Of a DNA stretch of 64,000 nucleotides, positions 1 through 12,439 are shown piece by piece. The position numbers and the translations under genes were made by a program. Source of the stretch: Dryococelus australis (lineage: Eukaryota; Arthropoda; Insecta; Phasmatodea; Phasmatidae); NCBI GenBank assembly GCA_029891345.1, contig CM057009.1, positions 288,930,966-288,994,965 on the forward strand. The letters are read 5' to 3'. The notes under the pieces are model-generated. The model searched no databases. It saw only the letters and a program-made list of their open reading frames with translations, and was not told the origin of the DNA. The first letter of the stretch is position 1. Each line of letters opens with the position of its first letter.

Positions 1-384
1 TAGGGATCTAAATGTCTAAATGTGCCGATCAAGAATTATGAAAAAAGAGGAAAGGGGTGGGGGGGTGGGGGGCAGGTGACGTAAATATTAATTGATGTTT
101 TGAAGAATTGGGCACTTTTGACCTCCTCTAGCCAGTATGTTTTGTAGGTTTAGTGATTTGCTGCATAAATAATTCATGAGACAAAAAATTGAAATTTTGA
201 GATGAGAAATGCCACCGCTTCGATAAAATGTTTGCTTCTACGGAATTATTGAATGCAGCAGTCATCAGTAAAGTGAAATTTTATGATCTATTTGAAACTG
301 CTTCCATGTAATTTATTTATGACAAAATGTGTGTTATATTATATATCTAATACGTATGTGTACGGAAATGTATCAAGTGATTAA
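1..384. repeat. R1 unit a, first part
   Basis: Non-coding AT-rich sequence that matches about 9510-9850 further along. Both carry a segment on the pattern cacttttgacc, then atgatctattt, then aaatgtatca in the same order. It contains a short G-rich stretch near 57-75. The homology stops near 384, where unit a has an extra 1.4 kb absent from unit c. Confidence 0.6.
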
Positions 385-1825
385 ACGAAAATCTTATTGA
401 GATTTCTTTACTTGATAAATATCTGTGTAATAATAGGTATTTAAATTATTATGGTTGAGGTATTTATAAATATACAAAAGATAAAATCATTTTGTTAGAT
501 TAACATATTTCTTTAGGTTATATTTATTTAATGCAATGTTTGTGTGCTTTTGAAAAAAAAAAATTTTCTTATGTTTTAAGTTACCGGTTTAGATTTTTTG
601 AGGATCAAAAGATTATGATGCATTTCTCGTTGTTATAATTTTAATTGTTATTTTTTGCAGAGCAACTTATAGCCACTGCTTATATACTTCTTCTATTTGG
701 AAAGGTGATTTACTTCTGTCTGATGGATTATATGAATATCTAGAGCGCAACCTAGTAGAAGGTATCATTTAATTTCGTATTTAAATATAAGATAAGTAAA
801 TATAACCAGAGCTGAAGAAAGAGATATCTGTCTAATTTAAAAGAAACTTTATTAAACTAAAAGTTAATTACAATGGTGTTGATATGACCAAACCATATCA
901 GAAGTTCATAGTCACATGCTAGTTATAAGGGTGACGTGCGGATTCTGAGAGCATGTTTTACTTTAAAAAGCCTGAAACTTTGCTGACATGTAAAACAAGT
1001 TGAAACTGAAAAATTCTACACTGGAAATTATGTATCAATGAAGAGAAAAGTAAAACCAGTCTACGCTAAAATGATTGACGATACGAATCTGAGTATAAAG
1101 TTGTTAATGAATTGAAGAACAGTATAAGAAGGAGGTGTGAGATAAGATAATATTCATGAAGTTGCAATTGTAAAATAAAAGTATGAGAAGAAAATAAAAA
1201 CAAATTTAGAATTGTTCATAAGTTATAAAAACAAAATTTACAAACGACTACAAAAAAAAAACCTATTCAAGGGCCACAAAAATATAAACTGTTTGCTATA
1301 TATAATGAAAAACTTTGGAAAAAATCTGCAGTGACAAACTGCATGAAAGGGAATGTACAGGGTCCGCAAAAATATAAATGATTAGAATTCGAGATACAAA
1401 ATTTTCCGTTATAGAAATAATAGTGAATATAAATCGTAATACCAAAATAAATGTAAAATTATATTATTACCAAGATACAACTTGTTACACGTATCATATT
1501 GGGAGTAATTTGAACTGGATATATTAGATGTTCTGTATAGCAAACCACATAGACAGGTTGCGATAAGTGTCAACATAAATGGTCTTCCACTTGGAATACG
1601 TTGAGTGTGTCGTCTATATTATGAAAATATCAGGATTATTCACGAAACTACTGACAAATCGTCAACCATAGTTTTCTTAACTTATAGTAATTTTTCCAGT
1701 TAATAAATAAGAGTGATGGCATATCCGACATTGCAAGTTGCCTACCAGAAACTTGTCAAGCTGTTCCACGTTCTAATGCATGCATATTTATACGAGTTTT
1801 TTTGCCCTGCCATGAATTACTGCTA
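385..1825. other. Extra 1.4 kb inside R1 unit a
   Basis: Unit c (9510-12030) runs straight across this point, so this stretch is either an insertion in unit a or a deletion in unit c. It is AT-rich with no long reading frame. No terminal repeats were seen. Its only coding-like content is the candidate exon at 661-761. Confidence 0.45.
661..761 (+). CDS. Candidate isolated internal exon, product unknown
   Basis: A T-rich tract ending in ttattttttgcag precedes this stretch, which stays open for 33 codons and ends at gaag followed by gtatca, so it has a plausible 3' and 5' splice site. It starts with the last base of one codon and ends with the first base of another. The encoded peptide includes SSIWKGDLLLSDGLYEYLER, which has ordinary protein-like composition, unlike most frames in this window. 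No partner exon was found nearby on the plus strand, and I do not recognise the peptide. It may be an exon of a large-intron gene, a relic, or chance. Confidence 0.25.
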
Positions 1826-3730
1826 ACTGGTGTCAGTATACATATGCAACTACACGAAAATCATGATGCCAATGCCATTATGAATTATATACATTAGCAT
1901 TTACTTCAACATACTAACCTATGCAGCAGCTAACAGACGACTGATAAACTGGCAATTGTTCTGTATTTGACGTGCAGCCAATAAAAAACCTGCCACCATG
2001 CATCGAATTAGTGGCGTCGCTTTAAACATCGCACACATTCCAACAAATTCTCTATTCAGAAAACTTGTCACCTCTGGTCAATAACGGGAATGCCTCGAAT
2101 GAGTCAACCACATGCTGATGAAGCCATTGTCTATGCTGTATGCCCTTGAGCTATCCTAAGAGAGCTTGACAAGGACTGCGTAATGAGTATTAATTTTTTG
2201 CACATCATTGTCTTCTTCTTTGTTGATTATAGAACAATGTCACTTTAATCGGTGAAGTTATGTCCAGGAGACGAACTATTTATTGCGATCATATTAATTA
2301 ATTTGTACATTTGCTTCTTAAGTGTGCTGTACTTATTATTGTAATTTAATTGTTCATGTAAATTAGTCACAAGTACTATAATTTCTTTTTTCGCTGCTAG
2401 TAATTATTCGACATAATAGAGTTTTGCAAGAAATCAGATAAATGGATTTCAATCATGTTAACCAAACACAATAAAATTTGCTTATCAATACAAACGTAAC
2501 TGTCTACCTTAAAATATTACTGACGTTATTTAAGTAATTTTCAAAGTGAAACATTTATTTTTCATCTTAAAAATAAATAACCCTACTGGTAAAGTAATGA
2601 TAATTAAATATTAATTTATCATAACTAAATGATTTATAACTACCAAAAATATTGAAATAATGAAATATTTTAAAAATATTTATGATACGTTCTTCCTTAA
2701 ATTACAAACCTGTTCTTTTCCGATATTAACAACAGACAAAAAAATTATTATTTACTTTCGAATACCTTTTGTTTCATTCCTTATTTTCCCTCAATAGAGC
2801 ATGTTTTATGATGAGTATACTAGATGAAACGCAGAGAGTAAAAACAGATTGTGACTAAATTCATTCACTATGACACATCTTTTTATGGCAGTGAACATTT
2901 TTAGATAAATGTTTTTCTCTAAGACGAAGAACATTAGTGGATCATTGTTCTTAATGTTTCCAGAGGAATTATTCTACATTGTAAGTGAAATCAACCATTT
3001 ATATGAGGAACTAACTCCTTGCCGCTCCCTACGGGGAAAATAGAGGGATGTGGCAGGGACCTAGGCGGCAGTTCCCTAGGCGCTCAACACAGACCTAAAT
3101 ATGGATTGTACATTACATAATGTGCTACGCAACATCAGTATTCAGTACATTAAACACACCGTTTAATCCAATCGCAACTTTCGATGGGAGATATATTACT
3201 ATTTGCATACATGTGGCACTAATAAGATATGTTACATATTCTTATATGGCAATCGGCCAAATTCCAATTTTCAAAAATACAGATTTGGCATGTATAGTCA
3301 CAAGATTGTGAGAAGAACAAGTGGGCTAATTTAAGAGTGCAATTAGAGATGAGCAAGCAAGAAAATTGAAGTACAGCACAATACAGCTATATTGAGTACT
3401 TATATGTGTATGCAGATAAGCAGTTGTATAAAACAGCATGAATGCCATAAAGAATATAAGGAAATTTGGAGGAATTATATTGTACTGGGATGCCACAGAA
3501 CGAACGAATTCGCAGATGTGTCAATAAGATGTAAAATTAAAAGCAGTTAAAAATTAGTAATGTGAGAAATAATTCCACAAAACATTGATACAAAAAGACA
3601 CAATTTTGAAATTATAATAGAAAATATCTCAGGAAGAATGAATAAAAAGTGCTAGAAGAACCAATACGTTATTTCATTTTAGATTCCTCAATCACTTTTT
3701 GTGTATGTGAAATTATCCTTTAACGCCGCT
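1826..3730. repeat. R1 unit a, central part
   Basis: Matches unit b (5430-7650) and unit c (9850-12030) collinearly. Shared anchors include a segment around 2105-2290 (gaagccattgtctatgctg type), repeated near 5490 and 10115, and the GC-rich core at 3013-3095, repeated at 7013-7092 and 11613-11695. Short frames here, such as 3120-3311, recur in degraded form in the other units and are repeat sequence, not genes. Confidence 0.65.
3013..3095. other. Conserved GC-rich core of R1 (copy a)
   Basis: A GC-rich island of about 80 bp in AT-rich repeat DNA. It is kept better than its surroundings in three units (here, 7013-7092, 11613-11695). It contains gccgctccctacggggaaaa and a segment with cctagg on both sides of an eight- to nine-base spacer. 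Small hairpins are possible. Function unknown; a structural or protein-binding site would fit, as would chance retention. Confidence 0.45.
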
Positions 3731-4722
3731 TTGGGACCTAGCAAGGATTAAGAAATGGCAGAAAAAGTTGCACAAACCTACGGTGTAGTTTGTCAACACA
3801 AGAGGTACAAATTTTTTAACGCATCCGTTACATTACAGAAAAATTTTTAAAAAATTTTTAACGCATCAATACATTACAGAAAAAAGAAAGTTTATTAAAA
3901 TAAATTCCAATATCGCTCGATGCTGATAGATAAACCTGGGGGGGGGGGGGGTAGAGAGAAGGAATATATGCAGCAACATGCAATAAAAAAATAACACAGT
4001 GTTAATTGGTGCCAACAAGGTCACACAAAAGATTATGCAGCTCTAAGATAAAATTAAAACGATGAAAAATATGCGTTGGATAAAAGTAGAAACATCTAAC
4101 GTGACGGAAAAATGAGCAAATAATAGCAAGCAGAGCCTTTAATCTACAATATCACTAATATTCCCTCAAAAATTAGCAGATAATATTTTGAGGTAGCTAT
4201 CAACACCCTCTTAAAAGTTTTAACTATAAGAATACCTATAAGAAATGCATCCAACAGAACACGCCTAATCCAATGCAAAAGAAAATCCACCTCTTAAAAA
4301 AACATATAAGTATATCAGCATGTGATCATTATAATATAAACGGCGAAGAATCACTTCCCCGAATACCATATCTGACGCTGTATATCAAAAAAAAAAAACT
4401 AACTATATAAATGCTACACTAAAAACGCAGCGAAGACATAAATATTACCAAAATACAACATCCCAACTACGTAACTCTAATCTGCTGATTACCAGAGCAA
4501 CGTGCAAACAACACTTTTGAAACATTACTTTACTTATTTGACTATTTCAAAATTGCCGTGAATAGCGCCATGATGCCTAACTACGAAATTCCAATGTCCC
4601 CCGCCAGCAAGCCCTGTTCAGACGGGCAGGAAAGTATTTCAGGAAACTGGAGTACACATATAATTATCTTGAAGTAGAGATGAGTTGACACGCATGTCAA
4701 ATTTGAAGCAAGGCTTCAACTC
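3731..4722. mobile_element. Relic of a gypsy-type LTR inserted in R1 unit a
   Basis: Interrupts R1: unit a resumes near 4723 where the same repeat continues at 14860-14880. Its right part shares ttgacacgcatgtcaaattt, then gaagcaaggcttca, with 60385-60416, the proposed inner end of the LTR of the Ty3/gypsy element at 59-63.6 kb. An upstream segment, aatccacctctta, also recurs near 59584. It has no coding sequence and looks like a solo or truncated LTR. The left edge is uncertain. A run of 14 G lies at 3938-3951. Confidence 0.5.
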
Positions 4723-5199
4723 CAAACGAGAAAACAATAAACTAAATGTAAATTTATATTTAATCCGGTCACCGTTGCAGTGCTGTAAAGCGACAGATAT
4801 ACAATAGAATAACATTTATTAGCCACTCATTAGAGATTAAATTTAATAATATTATAAATTGGTTTACAAAAATTTACAACAACGTTCAATAACAGCGGAA
4901 CGAAAAAGTCAAACCCGACCGAAAGCCAATCAGGATATCGCCTAGGGTGTGGTGGATTACGATATGTGCATAGGCGTGTGTGAAGGGTATAACTCACACG
5001 CGCGATGTACGTTTATCACTACCGTAGATCATAGGCGTACCGAACATCCGGCTGAATGAAGTAGAAATGTTTTCTGGCATCTAATATGGCCAACAGATTC
5101 TTACACAACATCTGGATGACTTTACCCGAGGAAAAAAGTTTGTAAGTTTGAATAAGGTCGAATATTGTCACTGAACCTAGGTAAACCAATGTTGGAGAA
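4723..5199. repeat. R1 unit a, last part
   Basis: Matches about 14880-16040, including the segments gacagatatacaatag (14 bp near-identical at 15065) and gcggaacgaaaaag (also at 15756). In the other copy this stretch is split by the Tc1/mariner insertion at 15141-15702. Confidence 0.55.
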
Positions 5200-7792
5200 G
5201 TCATTGTCTATGCTGCATGCCTATGAGCTATCCCAAGACGGATTGCCGAGGACTGCCTATTGTGTTTTATTTATAGCACATCACTGCCTTGTTCTTTGTA
5301 GATGCCTCTTTAATCGACGGGGTTATTTCTAAGATAATGGAATTTTTTTATGTTAGTAAGCATGGATCACTATAATTGTAGCTGTCTTTGTGTTTGATAT
5401 GAGACAGTTTCCACATTCAGAAAACGAATTCTACATTCAGAAAACTTGCCTTCTCTGGTCAAAAACAGTTAGGCATCGAAAGAGTGAGCCTAATGCTGGA
5501 GAAGCCCTTGTATATGCTGCATATCCCTGAGCTATCCTTAGAGAGATTGGCGTGAACTGCTTAATGTGTATAATTTCTCGCACGTTATTGACTGGTTTTT
5601 TGTTGATTTTAATAAAATAAAGTCACTTTAATCAGCGAAGTTATGTCCAAGAGATTGGGTGTACTTACATTAGTTAGCCGGGAAAAACTTATTTTTCCCC
5701 ATTATTAGTTAGACATTTAAAGTTCCTTCTGAGCATGTTAAATATACAACACATATGTTGTTTGTGGTAATTACATGTATTCAAATGAAGTTCAGGTGAG
5801 TATAGCGTCTAGTTTCAATGGAACATTTTATGGTATAACACTAAAATGTATAGTTGTTTAGTTCTTTTCTTTAATGAGTGTTTCAATAACTCGCTTCTAT
5901 GCATTGGTATGTGAATGAAATACTATTAGGAATTATTTATTTATTCATATAAATGTGAATGTTTATGTTCATATATAAAACACAGAATCAGGGAAGAAAA
6001 TGAACTTTCAAAATGATGTCCTACCAATGACTTCCGAAAAAAAGTACATATTAATACCTTTCATAATATATTTACTGCAAACATATTATTTAATTTATAC
6101 GTTTTGTTTCGTAGAGTGGGCTGTATATATTTCATTATAACTAAATTGTTCAAATAAAATAGTTATAAGTAATATGGCTCTGTTTTGTTTCGCTACATGC
6201 AATTATTCGAGTTAAAATTTATTTCTAGAAACCACAAAAATGGATATTAGTCTTGTTTCACCTAACACAATTAAATATATATTAATCAATATAAATATAG
6301 TGTTCTATCTTACAAATATTACTGTATTTATTTTTAAAGTAGGACACTAATTCTATTTGTCTTAAATTCATGATAACTCTACTGGATATATATTGCAAAT
6401 AACATTTCAATTTTTTTAAATTCAAGTGGAATAATAATTTCGATTAACTGAAAAAATCATATACTGTATGTAAGGAATACGGATATAAATGTGGTAATTA
6501 TTATTATCTAATCCTTAAGTTATTCTTTAAAGTTAGAAATATCTCTAAAACTTAAACGATTTGATATGTGTTAGGGAATTTTTGCGTAAAGATGTTTTAA
6601 TCAATATAATTTATAACTAGTAGAAAGACTGAAATATTAAAACCTCTTAAGCAATCAGTACGATTCATATCAACTTGGCATAATAAGTTCTCCTTTTCCT
6701 ATCAAAAAGTTGGGAAATTCATGAGCCAAAAAATTATCAAACACTGTTTGTTTCGTTTCATATTGTCCCATATAAGATCATTTTTATGGTGATAAGCTTA
6801 TGTGAAATGTAGAGAGCAAAATCACTTCTCCTTAGGTTGTTCTTTAGAACTAAACTCAACTTATTCACTATAACACAGCTTTATATGTAGCAAAACTATG
6901 TTAAGTAATGGTTTATTTGAGACGGGTAAAAAAAAATTGTGGATAATTTAGCTTAATGTTTCCGGTGTAATTATCCAGCATACAAAGTCAAATGAAACAT
7001 TCATATGTGGAACTAACTCCTCGCCGCTCCCTGCGGGGAAAACAGATGGCTGTGGCAGGACCTAGAGGGCAGTTCCCATGGCGCTCAACAAAGACATAAT
7101 TAGAGATTGTATATTACTTAATGTGCTACACAACATCAGCGTTCAGTATGCTAAATGTGTCGATTACTCCATTCGCATTTGGCAATGACAGATGTATTAC
7201 CGTTTGCATATGTGTGGCACTAATGCGAGTTGATGTAATTTCTTATATGGTAGTCGGGAAAATTAAAATTTTGCAACATTGTATAGTCACAAGATTGCGA
7301 GAAGCGCAGGTGGGAAAATTTTAGAGTGTAAGTGGACATGAGTGAAGAAAGAGACAGAAGTGCAGAACAATATTGTTATATTGAGCACTTACATGTGTGT
7401 GCAGATAAGCCGTTGTTTAAGATAGCATGAATGAAATAAAGTGTGCAAGGAAGTTTGGAGGGAAACAATTTCACTGGGATGCCATACCACGTACAGATTC
7501 GCAGACGAGCGAACGAGATGTAAAATGAAAAGTAGTTTGAAATGAGTATTGCCAGAAAGTATTTCACAAAAATATTGATATAGAATGAAACAATTTTAAG
7601 AGCGAAATACAAAATCTCTGAGAAATAATGAATGAAATGTGCTTGGAGAAACAATACGTGTATGAAATACCCACACATGAGAAAACAATTTAAAAAATTA
7701 TATTTAACAGCCAAGAATTTTTTCTCGTATGTCTAAAATGAATATGCATATCACTCTCTAGTAGACAAGGAAGAATAAGACGCTTTATATAT
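5200..7792. repeat. R1 unit b
   Basis: Collinear with units a and c. Two similar junction segments lie near 5190-5400 and 5430-5660; the first also matches 16080-16240. The GC-rich core copy lies at 7013-7092, 4.0 kb after the unit a core. The frame at 7121-7324 is the counterpart of 3120-3311 and of a broken frame near 11718, so it is not counted as a gene. Confidence 0.65.
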
Positions 7793-7828
7793 ATGTATAC
7801 AAATGTGTATATATATATATATATTCAA

Positions 7829-7911
<83 letters not shown>

Positions 7912-7913
7912 AT
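7793..7913. repeat. TA/CA microsatellite
   Basis: Mostly TA dinucleotides with an internal interruption, ending in a short CA run. Reading frames through it encode only tyrosine/isoleucine repeats and are not genes. Confidence 0.95.
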
Positions 7914-8640
7914 ATGAATATAAAGAACCGGCAGAAATCGTCCAGATATTTAGGTGTACCTGCTTTTTAACTGATTGAGTCAATTCAATTTAATATCAAC
8001 ATGTTAGTCTCGCAATTAGATGTCATCTGCACAAAATTTTTGAATAAATTCCGGTTGTTTGAGTTAATTGGCAGATTAAGTAATTGTATATCTATATATG
8101 TTGTGTGGTAAGTTTGTATTTAAATGTGAAATTTTCATTAACAATTTTTGTAGGCCAACCACACAATTGCATGGGACAGTGTCCATAGCTAAGATGTTCT
8201 TAGGGCTTTAAGCAGTAAAAATCGGTAGCACTAAAACGTCTAACTGATAGAAGTTCGATCGTAAGTATGACGGCTTGAAAATGACTGACGATTATGGAGC
8301 TTTTTATATTTAAGTCAATCCACACACATTATTTTTATTAAATTAAATTTGAGGTTTATTTTATCTGTAAGTTAAAATTTTTATTTGTGACTAATGTTCT
8401 TAAAAACAGGGAGAAAATAGTTGTGTCGGCACTGCCTAATGATAATTATTCTTATACAAAACATCATCACGCGGAGTGCGCACGAATGCGGTGCGTTGTC
8501 CCACGTTTGCATGAGGCGGAGGAATATCTTGAAAGTAGAAATTTAGTAGGGCTTCAGAAAAGTTGGCAGTAACCGTGAATGGATTATACTGATGCTGTTT
8601 TGAGACTACGTGGCGATGTCGACAGATGAGAACTTTGGTA
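7914..8640. repeat. R1 unit b, tail
   Basis: 7914-8330 matches 30200-30740 (for example cattaacaattt, then ccacacaattgcatgg). 8320-8445 matches 37900-38021, and 8470-8580 (cggagtgcgcacgaatgc) matches 38595-38690. The tail thus exists in at least three dispersed copies. The small frame at 8387-8572 is a by-product. Confidence 0.6.
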
Positions 8641-8935
8641 TTGTTCCTGAGCGAGCAGTGGGGTAAGAGATTTGGGCAGCTCTTAAATCGAGGTCTTATT
8701 AGCTGATGAGGGTCAACAGAAGTGAGTCTGGAGCAGAGCCATAATACAATGCCGAGGTAAACGGAAGATCCCCGAGAAAAACCCGAAAACCAGCGGCATC
8801 GTCCGCCACGATTTCTACATGCGGGAATCCTGGGGAGACCTCACCGGAGTTCGAGACCGATTCGTATTGGTGGGAGGCGAGTAGTATAACCACTGCCCCA
8901 CCGCGGAACCCAGCAGCGAATGTGAGTGGCTGGTT
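8641..8935 (-). mobile_element. tRNA-derived SINE, copy 1
   Basis: On the minus strand the head reads as a tRNA-like promoter: an A-box-like ggggcagtggttatac near 8905 and a B-box-like ggtctcgaactcc about 45 bases on. The body contains the antisense of gatccccgagaaa and ccagcggcatc, shared with the SINEs at 29050-29380 and 39370-39640. The minus-strand frame of 111 codons here is the familiar spurious SINE-borne ORF. Confidence 0.7.
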
Positions 8936-9036
8936 GTGGGGCGGTGCGAAGGCAATGTAGCAGCGCCGGTGGGGCGATGTAATTAGAGCCAACGCCATGT
9001 GTTTCATAGCTACGTCGAGTGTTTCCCAGTTCATCA

Positions 9037-9188
9037 GATTTAGAGATACTGCTACAACGCCTCTACAGTCACGCGATTTAGAGATACTGCTACAACGCCT
9101 CTACAGTCACGCGATTTAGAGATACTGCTACAACGCCTCTACAGTCACGCGATTTAGAGATACTGCTACAACGCCTCTACAGTCACGC
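9037..9188. repeat. Exact tandem repeat, 4 x 38 bp
   Basis: The 38-bp unit starts gatttagagatactgctaca and ends in cagtcacgc. It is repeated four times with no difference between copies. The identity implies recent amplification or ongoing homogenisation in otherwise diverged DNA. Confidence 0.95.
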
Positions 9189-9302
9189 TCGTGACAATCG
9201 AGTGCTTATTTTTACGTTGTGTGTGCGTAGTCGAAGTAGTATTCATGCAGTTTAGTAAAGTGAAATTCCAGGTAAGATTAACTCTAGCGATATCAGACTG
9301 CT

Positions 9303-9329
9303 ACTCTCTCTCTCTCTCTCTCTCTCTCC

Positions 9330-9408
<79 letters not shown>
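9303..9408. repeat. CT then TA compound microsatellite
   Basis: About 45 bp of CT repeats followed by about 60 bp of TA repeats. The 72-codon frame over it is low-complexity. Confidence 0.95.
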
Positions 9409-9415
<7 letters not shown>

Positions 9416-9509
9416 ATTAATAATAGCATTATGTATATTCTGAAAAAAATTTCATTTAATAAATGTACATCTCTTATTATTTGATCTAAGTTAAGCACAT
9501 CTCAATATT

Positions 9510-12030
9510 TCTGAAGTTCCCGATTCGGAGAAATGAAAAAAAAAAAATGGATAAACATAAATTATAATTATTATAATGGATGAAGCACTTTTGACCCCAT
9601 CCAGCCACTCTGGTAGGCGGTTTGAATAATATGCTTCATACAAAATACATGAGTGAAAAAAACGTTAATTTTTTTTACTAAAAATGAAACTGCGTCAATG
9701 AAAATTATTGATTCGTGTATGTAACAATCATCAGTACAGTGGAATTTTATGATCTATTTTAACACCGCTTCCAAGTATTTTATTTATAACAAAATATGTG
9801 TTGTACATATTATGTCATGCTCAGTTTGTATGTAAATGTATCACGTGGTGTCAATATACCAACGCTTTACACGGAAATCGACATGTCATTATCAAACTGA
9901 AGTAAAAGACATTCGCATTTTCTTGACTGTTTCAACCTACGCAGCACGTAAGACAACGGATCAACTTGAAAATGTTGTGTTTCACGTGCAGCCAATAACA
10001 ATTCTGTCCTTATGCATCACATTAGTGGCGTCGCTTTACGCATCGTACACATTCCAACAAAGTTTATAGTCAGAAATATTGGCATAGAAAAGTAAGGCCT
10101 CTAATGAGTCAACCAAATGCTGGAGAAGCCATTGTGTCTGCTGCATGCCCAGGAGCGATCTCCGAGAGATATTGCCGAGGACTGCTGTGTGTGTACTATT
10201 TTTGGCACATGATTGATTTAATTTTTGTTGTTTTCAAAGAACAACGCCACGTTAAATGGTGAAGTTATGTCCAAGAGACTGGATGTACTTATATAAGTAA
10301 GCTGGGAAAACTTTTTTCCTATTTGTTTGTATTCAACATGAGATAATACATTATAAATTGTTTCTAAGCTCGCTAAAACTGCAACACATGTATTGCTGAT
10401 AGTAAATCCATGGATTTAAACACAGTTTTGGTATGTTTCGCCTCTGTAGTCATTGGAACATATTATGGTATAGCACTAACATAAATCATTTACTTAATTG
10501 TTTTACTTAATAAGTGTTTCAATAACTCGCTTTTATGCAGAGATTTTGAATGACATGCAACAAGAAATATATATATATATATGTGTGTGTGTTTACATAT
10601 GAAAAACAGATTAAGAGAAGAAAATGAACCTGCAAAATGATGTACTTTTAGTAACTTCCGAAATAAATTATATCTAATAACTAACTTAGAATTATTTTTG
10701 CAAACATATTATTTCATTTATTCATTTTGTTTCGTAGAACAGTCTGTATATTTTTTATTATAATCAAATTACTCCATTAAAGTAGTTACATTTACTACTG
10801 CTTTCGTTAGTTTCTCTACTTGCAATTATTCGAGTTAAGTAACTTTATTTCTAGACACCACAAAAATTTTAATATTGTTTCCCGAAACGCAACTTTGTAG
10901 TTATGAATATTAAAATAACTTTCTATGTTAGAAATATTACTATTGATATTTTCAAGGAAAGATAATAATTATATTTGTCTTAAACACATGATTGGTTATG
11001 TAACAAATAACATTTCCATTTTTTTTTTAAATTCAAGTGAATTATCCAGTTCGATTACCTAGAAAAACCATACAGTGAAGCATTATAAAAATATAAATGT
11101 GAAATTTACTATTTCATTTTTTAATTATTCTTAAAATTTATAATTTCATCATAAAATTTAAACGGTTTGAGTTTTGTATAGGAACTATTACAATTCATTT
11201 TTAAACGAAAGAATTTAAACAAGCAGTGATATTGACAAATAAAACGTCTTAAGCAATATTTAGGATACCTACTTGCTTAACTTATTTGGTTTTACTTTTC
11301 CTTTATTAAAAAGCAAGGAAAATCAGTCACCATAAAAAATCGAATATCATTTGTTTATTTCCATATTCTCCGTTATTAGATTATGCTTTATGATGGCAAG
11401 CTTATATTAAACGCCGAGAGAAAAATCACCTTTACTTATATATTTCAATAGAATTTGATTCAATTTATTAACTATAACACTGCTTTCTATGGCAGTGAAT
11501 TTTGCATTACTGACGTTTTCTTTAAGACAAAAAAATTGTGAACAATTGTTCTGAATGTTTCCAGTGTAAATATCTTAATTTCTAAGTTAAATCAACCATT
11601 CAAATGCGGAAGTAACTCCTCGCCGGTCCATAAGGGGAAAATAGAGGGCTTTGGCAGGGCTTAGGGGGCAGTTCCCTAGGCGCTCAACACAGACTTAAAT
11701 ATGGGGTAGTATATTACTTAAAGCGCTACACTACATCAGCGTTCAAAATATAAAATATGTGATTTACTTCATTTGAATTTCACAATGACAGATGTATTAC
11801 CATTTGCATATGTATAGCAGTAATGGGAGTTGTTATTATTTCATATGTCAGTCGGCAAAATTACAATTTTGCAAATATACAGTTTTGAAAGTGCATAGTG
11901 ACAATATTGTGCGAAGCGCAAGAGGGCAAATTTTATATTGCAATTGAACATGAGTGAAGAAGAAAATTGAAGCGCAGTAAAATATTGCTGTATTAAGTAC
12001 TTATATGAATGTGTGAGAGGAAAAATTATA
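9510..12030. repeat. R1 unit c, first part
   Basis: Matches unit a at 1-384 and 1826-3400 and unit b at 5430-7400. The GC-rich core copy at 11613-11695 is 4.6 kb after that of unit b. A small AT/GT microsatellite lies at 10567-10592. Homology stops near 12010-12030, where other sequence carrying the DDE-like pseudogene is inserted; R1 picks up again near 14460-14525. Confidence 0.65.
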
Positions 12031-12439
12031 ACATTCCACAAAATGGAGAAAGTAAACTGAGAAAGTCATTTTATTGTATGTATTGTAATCCATATGTTGA
12101 GTGTAAGAAGGGGATTATCCCAGTCCTGTTGTATTGTTAAAACCGGGATGGAAGTAGTCGTTGAGTGGAAGTACTATAACATTCCAAGAATGCTATCCTA
12201 CATCCACACAATGTTGGGCTAGTTGTCCCAGGAATGTTGACTGTATTCAACACAGTATTGCATGTTACTGTGTCACTTATTCTATGGCTATACAGAATCT
12301 GAGTTAACTGTACAAGCACTATGTTGTAATCATTAGCATTTGACAGATTTACTACACTTGATGCGGTAATTTTAATAAAGTGAAACTCGTAATAATTTGT
12401 GTATATTGTGCAAAATCTCCGATTCAGAGGAGGAAATTC

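Noticed and set aside
3120-3311. 63-codon ORF with a counterpart at 7121-7324
   Set aside because: Counterpart in unit c is full of stops; conservation is explained by the R1 repeat.
7793-7978. 61-codon ORF
   Set aside because: TA microsatellite translation.
8699-9034. 111-codon minus-strand ORF
   Set aside because: SINE-borne spurious frame; the same peptide shape occurs over the SINEs at 29.1 and 39.4 kb.
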